Positions 27,160 to 36,334 are shown, counted from the stretch's first letter. The stretch is 64,000 nucleotides of DNA from Methanocalculus alkaliphilus (GCF_024170505.1 NZ_JALJYG010000001.1:124001-188000), one strand, 5' to 3'. A program made the numbers and translations. The notes: generated by a model not told the origin, from the letters alone.

Positions 27160-28473
27160 ATGGTACCTGAGACAGAGAAGGAGCACTGGTCTTCAGGATT
27201 AGGATTTATCCTTGCTTCAATCGGTGCTGCGGTCGGTATCGGAAATATCTGGCGATTCTCGACGCATGTGGGTGAAAACGGAGGAGGGGCGTTTCTACTC
27301 CCGTTCCTCCTTGCCGTCTTTGTTATCGCCCTCCCCCTGATGATCCTTGAGATCAAGGCCGGCCGTGCGCTTGCCGCAGATGTCGTCACTGCTTTTGAGA
27401 AGGTCCATCATCATTTCGATAAGGTGGGCTGGCTCTTTATTGCAGTCGGTTTTGTCATCCTCAGCTATTATCTTGTTATCACCGGGTGGACACTCGCCTT
27501 CGTCTTCTTCTCCCTGCTCTCCACTGATGGCTGCTTTGAGACATTTACCGGGAGCTATGCTCCGGTCGCCTTCTTCATCATCTCCGCACTCCTGACAGGC
27601 GGTGTGGTCGCTCTTGGTGTTAAGGAGGGGATCGAGCGGATTGCCCGCTGGTTCATCCCACTCAGCTTCTTCATCCTGATCGGCCTTGCGATCTACGTCA
27701 TCACCCTTTCAGGGTACCGGGAGGGGATCGAATTCTTCCTCACCCCTGACTTCTCTGTCCTCTCTGATCCCATGCTCTGGGGATCCGCCTTCGGCCAGGC
27801 ATTCTTCTCCCTTTCTGTCGGCACAGGTATCCTCCTCACCTATGGATCCTATCTGCGGCGAACCGTTCCTATCGCCCGTTCTGCCGTCTATATCACCCTT
27901 GCTGACCTCACGGTTGCTATCCTTGCCGGATTGATCATCTTTCCGATCGTCTTCACCCATGGATTATCTCCTGCAATGGGGGCTGAACTGACCTTCGTCA
28001 TCCTCCCACAGGCATTTGAGATGATCCCCTATGGCGCGTATGTGGGGTTTGCCTTCTTCCTTCTCCTCTTTGTATCCGCACTGACGGCAACCGTCTCGAT
28101 GATCGAGATGCCGATTGCATCGCTTATTGCGCGGAGAGGGATCTCAAGGAGGAGAGCAAGCCTTCTGCTGACCGGAGGGGTACTCCTGATCGGCCTCCCC
28201 TCAGCACTCAGCTATTCCGCGATGAACCTCTCGGTACAGGGCATTCCGATTCTTGATCTCCTTGATGAGACCGCCGGGACATTCGGCCTCCCGTTGACGG
28301 CACTCGCAACAGCAATCGCGTTTGCATGGCTCCTTGATCCCCACCTCCTTCGGGAGAAGGGCGGGATGAAGGGGCCGATCCCCCATTTCATCCTTTGGGT
28401 ATGCAGGTACGTCATCCCGGTGGTGCTGGTTGTCACACTCTTCATCCTGACAATGGATCTGCTGACCGGGTGA
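27160..28473 (+). CDS. Neurotransmitter:sodium symporter (NSS/SNF) family transporter
   Basis: About 437-residue membrane protein with 11 to 12 helices that imports an amino acid or related compound with Na+. The Na+/substrate site of helix 1 is clear: ASIGAAVGIGNIWRF, then GENGGGAFLLPF. Helix 6 has AFFSLSVGTGILLTYGSYL. A TTG at 27112 inside the cdc48 gene is a possible earlier start, but ATG 27160 with GGAGG 14 bases upstream is preferred; the spacing is a little long. The short overlap or gap after cdc48 suggests one transcript. Substrate unknown. Confidence 0.85.
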   Translation: MVPETEKEHWSSGLGFILASIGAAVGIGNIWRFSTHVGENGGGAFLLPFLLAVFVIALPLMILEIKAGRALAADVVTAFEKVHHHFDKVGWLFIAVGFVILSYYLVITGWTLAFVFFSLLSTDGCFETFTGSYAPVAFFIISALLTGGVVALGVKEGIERIARWFIPLSFFILIGLAIYVITLSGYREGIEFFLTPDFSVLSDPMLWGSAFGQAFFSLSVGTGILLTYGSYLRRTVPIARSAVYITLADLTVAILAGLIIFPIVFTHGLSPAMGAELTFVILPQAFEMIPYGAYVGFAFFLLLFVSALTATVSMIEMPIASLIARRGISRRRASLLLTGGVLLIGLPSALSYSAMNLSVQGIPILDLLDETAGTFGLPLTALATAIAFAWLLDPHLLREKGGMKGPIPHFILWVCRYVIPVVLVVTLFILTMDLLTG

Positions 28474-28514
28474 TCGATACCCTGATAGAGAATGATCGCA
28501 TATGCTCATCATAA

Positions 28515-29126
28515 ATGCAGAACGATGATGAGATAGCCACCTCCATGCTTGAGACGGCTGCGATAGTGACCCGTGTCGCCGGGCGGATCAGAGAAGAGAG
28601 GGCAGAGGAACTGATATCCCTGATCCTCTCAGGGAAGCGGATCTATGTCACCGGTGCCGGGCGATCGGGACTTGTCGCAAAAGCCTTTGCGATGCGGCTG
28701 ATGCACCTTGGTTTCACCTGTTATGTCATCGGTGAGACGATCACACCTGCATTTGAGTCCGGGGATGTGCTGATCGCCTTCTCCGGATCCGGAGAGACGA
28801 AATCTGTGGTGAATACCTGTGAGAAGGTCCGGGAGCTGGGGGGAATCATCTGTCTCATTACGGCAAACATAGGATCCAAAACCTGGAAGGACGCGGAGAT
28901 CGCAATCGATCTCGGGGAGTCGTCCGGGGATCATCGGATATCCCCACAGGAGTATGAGATCCGCCAGATCACCGGGCAGTACCGCTCTGCATCCGTTCCG
29001 ATCGGGCGGGGAGCTGTCTTTGAGATGGTCGCACTCATCTTCTCTGATGCCATCATATCAGCCCTGATGAAGGCACGCCACCTTGATCCCGAAGAGGTCA
29101 GGCGGCGGTTCTCAAATATGCAATGA
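28515..29126 (+). CDS. 6-phospho-3-hexuloisomerase (SIS domain)
   Basis: 203-residue SIS-domain isomerase that converts D-arabino-hex-3-ulose 6-phosphate to fructose 6-phosphate. In archaea, with hexulose-phosphate synthase, it runs backward to make ribulose 5-phosphate for nucleotides. Motifs: VTGAGRSGLVAKAFAMRL, IAFSGSGETKSVV and the C-terminal GAVFEMVALIFSDAIISALM. It stands alone; the synthase partner (or a fused Fae-Hps) is not in this window. The ATG follows a short spacer without a strong Shine-Dalgarno sequence. It overlaps the convergent flavoprotein gene by 15 bp. Confidence 0.87.
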   Translation: MQNDDEIATSMLETAAIVTRVAGRIREERAEELISLILSGKRIYVTGAGRSGLVAKAFAMRLMHLGFTCYVIGETITPAFESGDVLIAFSGSGETKSVVNTCEKVRELGGIICLITANIGSKTWKDAEIAIDLGESSGDHRISPQEYEIRQITGQYRSASVPIGRGAVFEMVALIFSDAIISALMKARHLDPEEVRRRFSNMQ

Positions 29127-30353
29127 TATCCCCTTTTTATTGATATCCCTGGCAGCAGCGATGGCGGTTGAGAATGCAGCCTGGAGATTGTATCCCCCGG
29201 TATCGCCATCGATATCGAGGACCTCCCCGATGAAATAGAGGTTCTTCACGAGCTTTGACTCCATCGTCTTTGGTGAGACCTCATCAAGAGCGACACCCCC
29301 CCGGGTCACCATCGCCTCTTCGAATCCACCGACCCTCCGTACCTGAAACGGCCATGCCGTGAGGAGGGAGACGATTGCGAGGCGTTCCTCCCGCCTGAGA
29401 TGGGCGATGGTGCAGTCATCCGCAACCCCCGCCGTAACGATGAGCTGCTGGATGAACCGCACCGGGATCGGATACTGTGCAAGGATCGTCCTGACGAGTC
29501 GCTTTCCCCCGGTTGCCTGCCCTTCGGTGAGGATTCTGTTGATATCCCCCTGGCTCTTCTCAGGAAGGAAGGCAACCCGTACTGTGTCACCCTTCCTGAT
29601 GAACCGTGACGCATGAAGGATCACCGGGCCGGAGAGGCCTTCGTGGGTAAGGAGGAGATCACCGGAGACCTTTCTGATGATCTTCCCCTCACGCTGGATC
29701 GAGACGGTGAGATCATCAAAAGAGATCCCTGCAAGATCAGAGAGCGGGTACTCCTCAGGATAGACCGGTGAGAGGGCCGGGCCGATCTCTTCGATCCGGT
29801 GGCCGAGTGATTCGCCGAAACGGTAGCCGTCCCCGGTCGATCCGGTGGAGGGGTAGGATGCCCCCCCGGTTGCGATGATGAGGATATCAGTCTCCACATC
29901 CCCGCTTTCGGCTTCAAGGATGAACCGATCTCCGGTTCGGGATACCGCAGTGACCGGGGTTCCGGTGCGTATCTCAACACCCCGCTCCCGGCAGGCAGTG
30001 GTCAGGATGGAGAGGATATCTGAAGCCTTCCCTGATGCAGGGAAGATCTTGTTGTTATCATCGGTGATGACCGGGCAGCCATGCTCTTCAAAGAAGGAGA
30101 TGAGATCCCGGTTGGTATATCCCCGGAGACATGCTTTGAGAAAAGCTCCGTTATCACCGTAATGGGGGAAGAAGTCGGCGATACCACCATCATGGGTAAT
30201 ATTGCACCGTCCCGACCCGGTGATGAGGAGTTTGCGCCCCGCATGAGCCTTCTTCTCACAGACGATGATCCGCAGGCCCTCCGCTGCGATATGAATGGCT
30301 GAGAAGAGTCCGGCCGGCCCGCCCCCGATGATACCGATGACCGTCTCTGCCAT
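29112..30353 (-). CDS. HI0933/YhiN-family FAD-dependent oxidoreductase
   Basis: 413-residue flavoprotein. The N-terminal dinucleotide motif is IIGGGPAGLFSAIHIA, followed by the family motif GRKLLITGSGRCNIT and later TGGASYPSTGSTGDGY; the C-terminal FAD motif is GEVLDIDGDTGGYNLQAAFSTA. A bacterial member (BaiN) acts in bile-acid reduction, but the physiological role of most members is unknown. The ATG at 30353 overlaps the thiE stop as TGATG, so it belongs to the thiM-thiE operon. A role in thiamine metabolism is suggested only by that context. Confidence 0.85.
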   Translation of the reverse strand: MAETVIGIIGGGPAGLFSAIHIAAEGLRIIVCEKKAHAGRKLLITGSGRCNITHDGGIADFFPHYGDNGAFLKACLRGYTNRDLISFFEEHGCPVITDDNNKIFPASGKASDILSILTTACRERGVEIRTGTPVTAVSRTGDRFILEAESGDVETDILIIATGGASYPSTGSTGDGYRFGESLGHRIEEIGPALSPVYPEEYPLSDLAGISFDDLTVSIQREGKIIRKVSGDLLLTHEGLSGPVILHASRFIRKGDTVRVAFLPEKSQGDINRILTEGQATGGKRLVRTILAQYPIPVRFIQQLIVTAGVADDCTIAHLRREERLAIVSLLTAWPFQVRRVGGFEEAMVTRGGVALDEVSPKTMESKLVKNLYFIGEVLDIDGDTGGYNLQAAFSTAIAAARDINKKGISLHI

Positions 30354-30997
30354 CAGCACTCCGGACAGGGCTCTCTCTTTGCCATACGTATCGCCTCCCT
30401 CAGTTCCGCAGCTGCTGATCTGACATCCTCGAATCCGAGGACCGCCGAGATGACAGCAACACCATCTGCCCCGGCAGCGATGACCGGGGCGACATTTCCT
30501 CTGCTGATCCCGCCGATGGCAACCAGCGGAAGGGAGGAGGCCGATCTGATCGATCTGAGTGTTGCGATGCCATGGCCGTTCCCGGCATCATCCTTTGAGG
30601 TGGTGGGAAAGATCGGGCTGAGAGCGATATAATCGGCACCGGCCGCCTCGGCCAGTTCTGCTTCGTCCGGATTTCCAACCGAGCACCCGATAATGAAGTC
30701 TGGTGGTGTAATCCGGCGTGCCTCTCCAACCGCAAGATCCTGCTGGCCGAGATGAACACCATCCGCCATCGAGGCAAGGGCAATATCCACCCGATCATTG
30801 ACGATGAACAGGGCGCCTGCCTCAAGGGTGAGCGCCCTGATCTCCGAAGCCACCTGATAGAGCCGGCGGGAGGGCATCGTCTTGTCGCGGAGCTGGATCA
30901 CATCCGCACCGCCTTCAAGAGCCATCCGTGCAAGCTCGGTATGGGATCTCCCAAGGCCTACCGCCTCATCGGTGACGATATAGAGATCAAATGCCAC
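30353..30997 (-). CDS. thiE: Thiamine-phosphate synthase
   Basis: 214-residue TIM-barrel enzyme that joins HMP-PP and HET-P to thiamine monophosphate. Motifs: VIQLRDKTM, FIVNDRVDIALASMADGVHLGQQDL (in two halves), YIALSPIFPTTSKDDA and VAIGGISRGNV. The frame is open to 31060, but GTG at 30997 with GGAG eight bases before it gives the family N-terminus (AFDLYIVTDE) and overlaps thiM by 11 bp. ThiE as a single-function enzyme here sits with ThiM, so the operon salvages thiazole. Confidence 0.88.
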   Translation of the reverse strand: MAFDLYIVTDEAVGLGRSHTELARMALEGGADVIQLRDKTMPSRRLYQVASEIRALTLEAGALFIVNDRVDIALASMADGVHLGQQDLAVGEARRITPPDFIIGCSVGNPDEAELAEAAGADYIALSPIFPTTSKDDAGNGHGIATLRSIRSASSLPLVAIGGISRGNVAPVIAAGADGVAVISAVLGFEDVRSAAAELREAIRMAKREPCPEC

Positions 30998-31793
30998 GCC
31001 GGATCTCCACCTGCATCCCTTCTCTGAGATCCTCAGGTGAGAGGGAATAGAGGGCATCAAAGAGCCCTGTCCGGAATGAATATGGTCCTGCGGCTCCGGG
31101 GGCAGCTATCTCCCCGGCTCTGCCGAATGCCACAAGTGCCGCAACGGCAGCCTTCGACGGAGATGAAGCAACAGCAGCAAAGGCCCCGACGAGAGATGCT
31201 GCCATGCATCCTGTTCCCGAGAGGCGATCCATCATGGGATGGCCGTTTCTGATGAGATAGACCTCGCCATCACCGGTGACGACATCGACCTCTCCGGTCA
31301 TGGCGACGATGGTCCCTGTCACCTCTGCGCACCGGCGGGCAACATCGACGGGATCACCGGAGCAGCCATATGAATCGACACCCCGGACAGTGCCACCGCT
31401 CCCGGCAAGGACACCGATCTCGCCTTCATTCCCCTTCAGAATTGTCACGTTGCACTCCCTCAGGATACGAAGTGCACTTTCGGTCCTGAGCGTCGTCGCC
31501 CCGACACCGACCGGATCAAGGATGACCGGAATTCCACGCTCATTTGCGGCCTTCCCTGCGATGATCATCGCGTCAACCTGGCCAGGCCAGAGGGTTCCAA
31601 TGTTCAGAACAAGTGAAGACGCAATTCCTGCCATCTCCCCAGCTTCTTCTGCGGCGCCCGCCATTACCGGCGCAGCACCGGCAGCGAGGGTGATGTTTGC
31701 ACAGTCATTGATGGTGACGGTGTTGGTGATATGATGGACGAGAGGCCGTTCCTTACGGACCTCAGATAAGAGCTCTCCACAGTGCTGTTTCAC
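30987..31793 (-). CDS. thiM: Hydroxyethylthiazole kinase
   Basis: About 268-residue ribokinase-fold enzyme that phosphorylates hydroxyethylthiazole with ATP in thiamine salvage. Motifs: PLVHHITNTVTINDCAN, PVILDPVGVGATTLRTE, ILKGNEGEIGVLAG and MDRLSGTGCMAASLVGAF with the catalytic cysteine. The frame is open to 31865; GTG at 31793 gives the usual length, but no Shine-Dalgarno sequence is visible, so the start is uncertain. It heads the thiM-thiE-flavoprotein operon. No TPP riboswitch could be recognised upstream. Confidence 0.87.
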   Translation of the reverse strand: MKQHCGELLSEVRKERPLVHHITNTVTINDCANITLAAGAAPVMAGAAEEAGEMAGIASSLVLNIGTLWPGQVDAMIIAGKAANERGIPVILDPVGVGATTLRTESALRILRECNVTILKGNEGEIGVLAGSGGTVRGVDSYGCSGDPVDVARRCAEVTGTIVAMTGEVDVVTGDGEVYLIRNGHPMMDRLSGTGCMAASLVGAFAAVASSPSKAAVAALVAFGRAGEIAAPGAAGPYSFRTGLFDALYSLSPEDLREGMQVEIRRGI

Positions 31794-31879
31794 ATGTACG
31801 TATTGGTTATGAAGAGAGAAAAGTGGTATGGAAGGGGAAGCGCATACAGAGTATCCTCTCTTCAAAATAATCCGATTGG

Positions 31880-31888
31880 TTTATATAC
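31880..31888 (+). promoter_or_regulatory. TATA box of the exporter operon
   Basis: TTTATATAC about 45 bases before the ATG at 31926 is a good archaeal TATA box. It predicts a leader of about 15 to 20 bases that includes the GGAG ribosome-binding site. Confidence 0.6.
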
Positions 31889-31925
31889 ACCCATGATAGT
31901 TTTCCTATTATTCCGGAGAGCTCCT

Positions 31926-33164
31926 ATGCACCAGATTTCTGCCCTTCACCGTACCATCCTGATCTTTTTTGTCTTCTGTATACTCTTCATCGGAGGAGCC
32001 GGAGCAACAGGCCCGGCAGTCATCATCACTGATCATTCCGTTACCCCTGCGGTCCTGATGCCCGGGGAGCAGGGGCTCATCAGGGTAACCCTGATGAATA
32101 CTGCAACAACCGCACAGAAGACGGATGCAACGATACTCACTGCCGTTCAGACAGTAACATCATCGGAGAGTGCAGATGTGCCGCTGATCGTCGAGAGCGT
32201 CTTCCTGGACGGGCGTGGCGATATTTCCGTTCTGGATGGTAATGCAGCCTTCACAGGTGTCATCGGGCCGGGCCAGTCCATTGATCTCACCTTCCTGATC
32301 AAAGCCCCGGAGAAGGAGGGGGTCTTCTTTCCACGCCTGAGGGTACGGGTGAAAGGCGGCGAGAGTACTATCTACCCGATACCGGTAAATGTCAATATGC
32401 CGATCTCCCATATCAGAATCCCGGATATCCAGATATCACAGCGGGATCTCCCGTTTGTCCAGCCCGGTGAAACAATCAATACAGAACTCACGGTTGAAAA
32501 TATCGGAAAGAGCCCTGCACATGATATCCTCATCTCCCTAGGAGATGGTGAGGCGATGATCGCCCCTGTCGGGGCCAGGGCATCATCATCCCCGATACTC
32601 CCATCGGGAAGCGATCTGATGATGCCACTCTCATTCCGTGTCAGCAGGGAGATAGAACCCGGGCTCTACTCACTCCCGATAACTATCCGTTATCACAGAG
32701 TTGATGGAACGCTGGTGCAGGAGACGGCATCATACTCTGTTGATGTGCGGGGATCAGCCGCACTTGCCATCTCCTCGGTGAGGACAGAACCTGTTACACT
32801 CACAGCTGGGGAGCAGTTCAATCTCGTCATCAGGCTTGAAAACACCGGAACGGGAAGAGCTACCAGCGTCTATGCAGATATTGATATTCCGATGAGAGGG
32901 AGCCGTGAAGCCTTCATCGGAACGATCCGCCCGGGAAATGATGCTCCGGCGGTCTTCCGACTGACCGCCGGTGAGAGCGGGGATATCCCTTATACACTCA
33001 CCGTCCGGTACTCTGATGATTATGGGGATCATGAGAGCAGGGAAGATCTTATCCAGGTTGTACAGAGCAAAGGATTTGTTCTTCCCATCGCTGCTGCCAT
33101 TCTCATACTGATCATCATCGGAGCATCAGGCTATTATCTGCTCAAAAAGAAGAGAACGGAGTGA
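31926..33164 (+). CDS. Secreted, membrane-anchored protein with NEW3/CARDB-like domains
   Basis: 412 residues. A signal peptide (HRTILIFFVFCILFIGGAGA) precedes three or four Ig-like beta domains of the NEW3/CARDB/COG1361 S-layer type, with repeated phrases such as PGEQGLIRVTLMNTATT, PGETINTELTVENIGKS and AGEQFNLVIRLENTGTG. A single C-terminal helix (LPIAAAILILIIIGASGYYLL) followed by KKKRTE anchors it with its bulk outside. ATG 31926 has GGAGAG upstream; the frame is open earlier, but that part lacks sense. Its position before an FtsX-type permease and ATPase suggests it is the extracytoplasmic partner (adaptor) of that exporter. Confidence 0.8.
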   Translation: MHQISALHRTILIFFVFCILFIGGAGATGPAVIITDHSVTPAVLMPGEQGLIRVTLMNTATTAQKTDATILTAVQTVTSSESADVPLIVESVFLDGRGDISVLDGNAAFTGVIGPGQSIDLTFLIKAPEKEGVFFPRLRVRVKGGESTIYPIPVNVNMPISHIRIPDIQISQRDLPFVQPGETINTELTVENIGKSPAHDILISLGDGEAMIAPVGARASSSPILPSGSDLMMPLSFRVSREIEPGLYSLPITIRYHRVDGTLVQETASYSVDVRGSAALAISSVRTEPVTLTAGEQFNLVIRLENTGTGRATSVYADIDIPMRGSREAFIGTIRPGNDAPAVFRLTAGESGDIPYTLTVRYSDDYGDHESREDLIQVVQSKGFVLPIAAAILILIIIGASGYYLLKKKRTE

Positions 33165-33170
33165 CCGGGC

Positions 33171-34376
33171 GTGTTTTCATGGGTACGGGTCTCACTCTTC
33201 CTTGCCTGGCGTGCAATTCGGCGGGGAGGGAAGACCGGGATGCTCTTAAATATCCTCATCATCGCGATGGTCTTCACCAACATGATCATCTTCTCCGGAT
33301 TTATCGGAGGGGTTGTTGTTCTTTTCCATGACCAGACGGTCGATTATGTCACGTCAGACATTGTGATACGCCCCGATCATGATGAACGGACACTCCATCA
33401 TGTGGATGAACTCATGGAGCGGATCAACAGGGTGCCGGGTGTTGCCCGTGCATCAGCCCGGTATTCGATCGGCGGAACCCTGACGCATAAAGGATCGATG
33501 GTGAGTGTCCCGGTAACGGCGATCAATCCCCGGGATGAAGTGGAGGTCACAAAGATTCACGAACATATGATACAAGGAAGTGACTTCCTCTCCCCCGGCG
33601 ACGATGGTATCCTGCTTGGGATGTTTGTTGCTGGCCATGAGGATCCCGGCATGGACTTCTTTGATTCACTCGGGGGTGTCCGGGCAGGCGACTCTGTTGA
33701 GGTGATGTACGCAAACGGTGTCGGCAGGACATACAGTGTGAAGGGAGTGTTTGCGACAAAATCCTATCAGGCAGATTACATGGCTTTCATCTCATGGGAG
33801 GAGATGAACGAGGTTCTGGGGTTTGAGAATACAGAAGCGACAGAGGTGCTTGTCAGGGCATCAGGGGGTGAGGATCTCGGCCAGGTGAAGATGCGTCTTA
33901 TGGAATATGGAGTCCAGGAGCGGGTTGAGACCTGGGAAGAGGCGATGCTCCTTGAGATAGATGATATGGTGGAGACCTTCCTGATCATTGACCGTATTGC
34001 AATCGTCGTCAGTATGATCATTGCGATTGTCGTTATAGGAATCGTCTTTACGATCAAGACCATCAACAACCGCCGACAGATCGGCATTCAGAAGGCGATC
34101 GGGATCACAAACCGAATCATCATCGGCGGATATCTGATGCAGGCACTCTTCATCTGGTTGTTTGGCACCATCCTCGGGATGGTGATAGTGAATCTCCTGA
34201 TGGTCTACTTCTCGGCACATCCGCTTGAGTTTCCTGATGGGGATGTCTCTCCGATCTTTGAGATGTCGGTGATGCTTATGAATGCGGGGTGGCTGGCACT
34301 TGCATCCGGGCTTGCCGGATTAATACCGGCATGGCGGATCACCCGGGAGAATACCCTTGAGGCGATGCGGGGATGA
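33171..34376 (+). CDS. MacB/LolC-type ABC transporter permease (FtsX family)
   Basis: 401-residue permease with the four-helix layout of the FtsX/MacB/LolCE family: one helix near residues 20-50, a large external domain (about 55-275), and three helices at the C-terminus (about 278-300, 325-350, 365-390). Characteristic parts are NRRQIGIQKAIGITNRII after helix 2 and the terminal GLIPAWRITRENTLEAMRG. The start is GTG, six bases after the preceding stop. Such transporters use mechanotransmission to move lipoproteins, peptides or signals rather than import nutrients. The substrate is unknown. Confidence 0.85.
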   Translation: MFSWVRVSLFLAWRAIRRGGKTGMLLNILIIAMVFTNMIIFSGFIGGVVVLFHDQTVDYVTSDIVIRPDHDERTLHHVDELMERINRVPGVARASARYSIGGTLTHKGSMVSVPVTAINPRDEVEVTKIHEHMIQGSDFLSPGDDGILLGMFVAGHEDPGMDFFDSLGGVRAGDSVEVMYANGVGRTYSVKGVFATKSYQADYMAFISWEEMNEVLGFENTEATEVLVRASGGEDLGQVKMRLMEYGVQERVETWEEAMLLEIDDMVETFLIIDRIAIVVSMIIAIVVIGIVFTIKTINNRRQIGIQKAIGITNRIIIGGYLMQALFIWLFGTILGMVIVNLLMVYFSAHPLEFPDGDVSPIFEMSVMLMNAGWLALASGLAGLIPAWRITRENTLEAMRG

Positions 34377-34380
34377 TTGA

Positions 34381-35049
34381 ATGATCGAAGTGACTGATCT
34401 CACAAAGACCTACCGGATGGGGGACGTGCTCGTTCATGCATTAAACGGGGTGAGCATCAAGATCGGTGAAGGGGAGTTTGTCGGTATCGCCGGTGCGTCA
34501 GGGAGCGGGAAGTCGACACTCTTTCATATGATCGGCCTTCTCGATACACCGACAGGCGGTTCCATCTCCATCTCCGGACAGAATGTCCTCAGACTCTCTG
34601 ATTATGAGAAGACTCTGTTCCGGCTGGAATGGCTCGGTTTTGTCTTTCAGGAGTATGCTCTCTCCCTGGAGCTGACCGCATATGAAAATGTCATCCTCCC
34701 GCTGATGGCGCGAGGTATCCCCGAAGACGAGATGGAGAGCAGGGCCCTGACCATGCTTGAGCATGTGGGGCTGGGTCCACGGGCCGATCATCTTCCAAAA
34801 GAGCTCTCCGGCGGCGAACAGCAGCGGGTCGCCATTGCCCGCGGGCTTGTCAATGATCCTGCCATCCTGCTGGCCGATGAACCGTGTGCAAACCTTGACT
34901 CAAAGAACTCAAAAGCTGTCCTTGACCTCATCAGGGAGATCAACCAGGAGAATAATCAGACGGTGCTGATGATATCGCATGAAGACTGGCATCAGCAGTA
35001 TTTTGATCGTCTGATCCGGCTCTCAGATGGGAAGATTGTGGAAGGGTGA
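34381..35049 (+). CDS. MacB/LolD-type ABC transporter ATPase
   Basis: 222-residue ATPase partner of the FtsX-type permease four bases upstream. Walker A GASGSGKST, Q-loop in FVFQEYALSLELTAYENV, signature LSGGEQQRVAIARGL, Walker B ILLADEPCANLDS and H-loop MISHED. The spacing of Q-loop and the SLELTAYENV phrase are typical of the LolD/MacB group. It completes a three-gene export operon with the anchored surface protein. Confidence 0.9.
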   Translation: MIEVTDLTKTYRMGDVLVHALNGVSIKIGEGEFVGIAGASGSGKSTLFHMIGLLDTPTGGSISISGQNVLRLSDYEKTLFRLEWLGFVFQEYALSLELTAYENVILPLMARGIPEDEMESRALTMLEHVGLGPRADHLPKELSGGEQQRVAIARGLVNDPAILLADEPCANLDSKNSKAVLDLIREINQENNQTVLMISHEDWHQQYFDRLIRLSDGKIVEG

Positions 35050-35319
35050 GGGGGTACATCACGTTTGTTTTACTTCAAAGTAGACCACCCGGTCATATGT
35101 ATCAGGTGGTAGCAGGCCCTCAACTGCTTCTTCAGCAACATCCCTGGTTTTCCCTGCTTATAAGCGTGAATGTATCAAAGAGGTTACAGCATGAGTAGGT
35201 ATGCCTTTTTCTGATTGTTTATCATTATAGTTCGCAATACTCCGTGCCTCTTCCCGAATGCCCGCCTCAGGGCAGGTTCTACGGGATACGGGATGAAAAA
35301 GATGGATGGGGGCCTGCAT
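35050..35319. other. Gene-poor gap; possible decayed gene
   Basis: 270 bases between the exporter operon and the convergent binding-protein gene. No complete gene is seen. On the minus strand, about 35150 to 35060, a frame without a start codon reads as plausible protein (AEEAVEGLLPPDT, then YDRVVYFEVKQT and stop), which could be the end of a decayed short gene. A weak TGCCC/GGGCA hairpin lies near 35260-35276. Confidence 0.3.
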
Positions 35320-36291
35320 TCACTCTTTTCTGATCAGAAAAGCCGCAACTGCCAGGATCCCCCCGATGACCGGTATCAGCGCCATTGAGGATCGCTCAGC
35401 AGGGACCGGCTCCCCGGGTATAGATGCTGCCTCAGGATCGACCGTCTGTTTATTATGCCTGATGACCCCGGGGAGAGAGTCCACATCGGGGAGTGAACGC
35501 GGGAAGTTGGTAAAAATAACCCTCTCAGCCATGATCCCATGGTCATGGAGCGCCTCTTCGATGCCTTTTGCCATCTCGCCTGACTGCATGTTCTCAATGA
35601 CATAACGGACATTGCGGTACTGCTCCGGGTCGGCATTGATAGCATCGATCACCTTCACCGGGGTGTGCCGGCCCTGCATATAAAATTCCGGTCCGAATAT
35701 CGAGACGACATTGAGCCCAAGCCAGGACTCTGCCGCCTCACGCTGCCAGACCATCACAATGACATCCTGGCCCCCGATTCTCTCCTTCTCTCCGCCACTC
35801 AGATCCTCTGCCTCAATCGACCTGAGATATGCACGATAGTTCACCTCAAAGTCCTCCCCATGTGCCGGATTAAGGCTGATCAGGATCTCTTTAATCTCCT
35901 CGGCAAATGTCGATGCCTGCTCAGGGGTGTTCCAGATCTGCTGATCAGTTGTTATCCAGTCCGGCGTTCTTCCGAAGTTTGCATCAAGGAACCTATCAAC
36001 AGCCTGTTTTGCGATATTGTCCATGGTCGGGGAGTTGTGGTGGAAGAAGTATTCTGCCTCCACAATGGCATCTTTCTGCATCTGGATTCGTGTATCGATG
36101 ATATCACCCTGAAGATGCGGGCAGACGGTCGGATCGGCAATTGTGGTGACGCTGACATGATCCCCCCCGATTGCGGAGATGGGGTCAGCATAGACGGTCG
36201 TTGTTGCCACGATATTCATTGCTCCGGCAGCCGGCACTCCGGCAATGAATAAAACGAAAAGGATGAAAAGTAGTTGTTTCATTGTACTCAT
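35320..36291 (-). CDS. Metal-type ABC transporter binding protein, ligand-poor, with C-terminal membrane anchor
   Basis: About 323 residues. A signal peptide is followed by a ZnuA-type (cluster A-I) fold (MNIVATTTVYADPISAIGG). Unlike ZnuA, most metal ligands are altered: only the first His remains (CPHLQGD), HIW is QIW, HDAWGYF is replaced by VWQREAAESW, and the last Asp site reads TNFPRS. There is a double His in FFHHNSP instead. A C-terminal helix (ALIPVIGGILAVAAFLIRKE) replaces the lipobox as anchor. It is the last gene of an FmdE-ATPase-permease-binding protein operon. It may bind another metal or a metal complex. Confidence 0.8.
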   Translation of the reverse strand: MSTMKQLLFILFVLFIAGVPAAGAMNIVATTTVYADPISAIGGDHVSVTTIADPTVCPHLQGDIIDTRIQMQKDAIVEAEYFFHHNSPTMDNIAKQAVDRFLDANFGRTPDWITTDQQIWNTPEQASTFAEEIKEILISLNPAHGEDFEVNYRAYLRSIEAEDLSGGEKERIGGQDVIVMVWQREAAESWLGLNVVSIFGPEFYMQGRHTPVKVIDAINADPEQYRNVRYVIENMQSGEMAKGIEEALHDHGIMAERVIFTNFPRSLPDVDSLPGVIRHNKQTVDPEAASIPGEPVPAERSSMALIPVIGGILAVAAFLIRKE

Positions 36292-36334
36292 TTCTATCAA
36301 TGAGTTATGGTATAGTACACATATTAATAAATTA

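Noticed and set aside
31794-31925. TPP riboswitch in front of thiM.
   Set aside because: None of the conserved TPP-aptamer sequence blocks could be recognised between thiM and the divergent gene.
35325-35342. 18-base palindrome CTTTTCTGATCAGAAAAG as an operator or terminator.
   Set aside because: It overlaps the final codons (FLIRKE) of the binding-protein gene and has no T-run after it; it may be chance.
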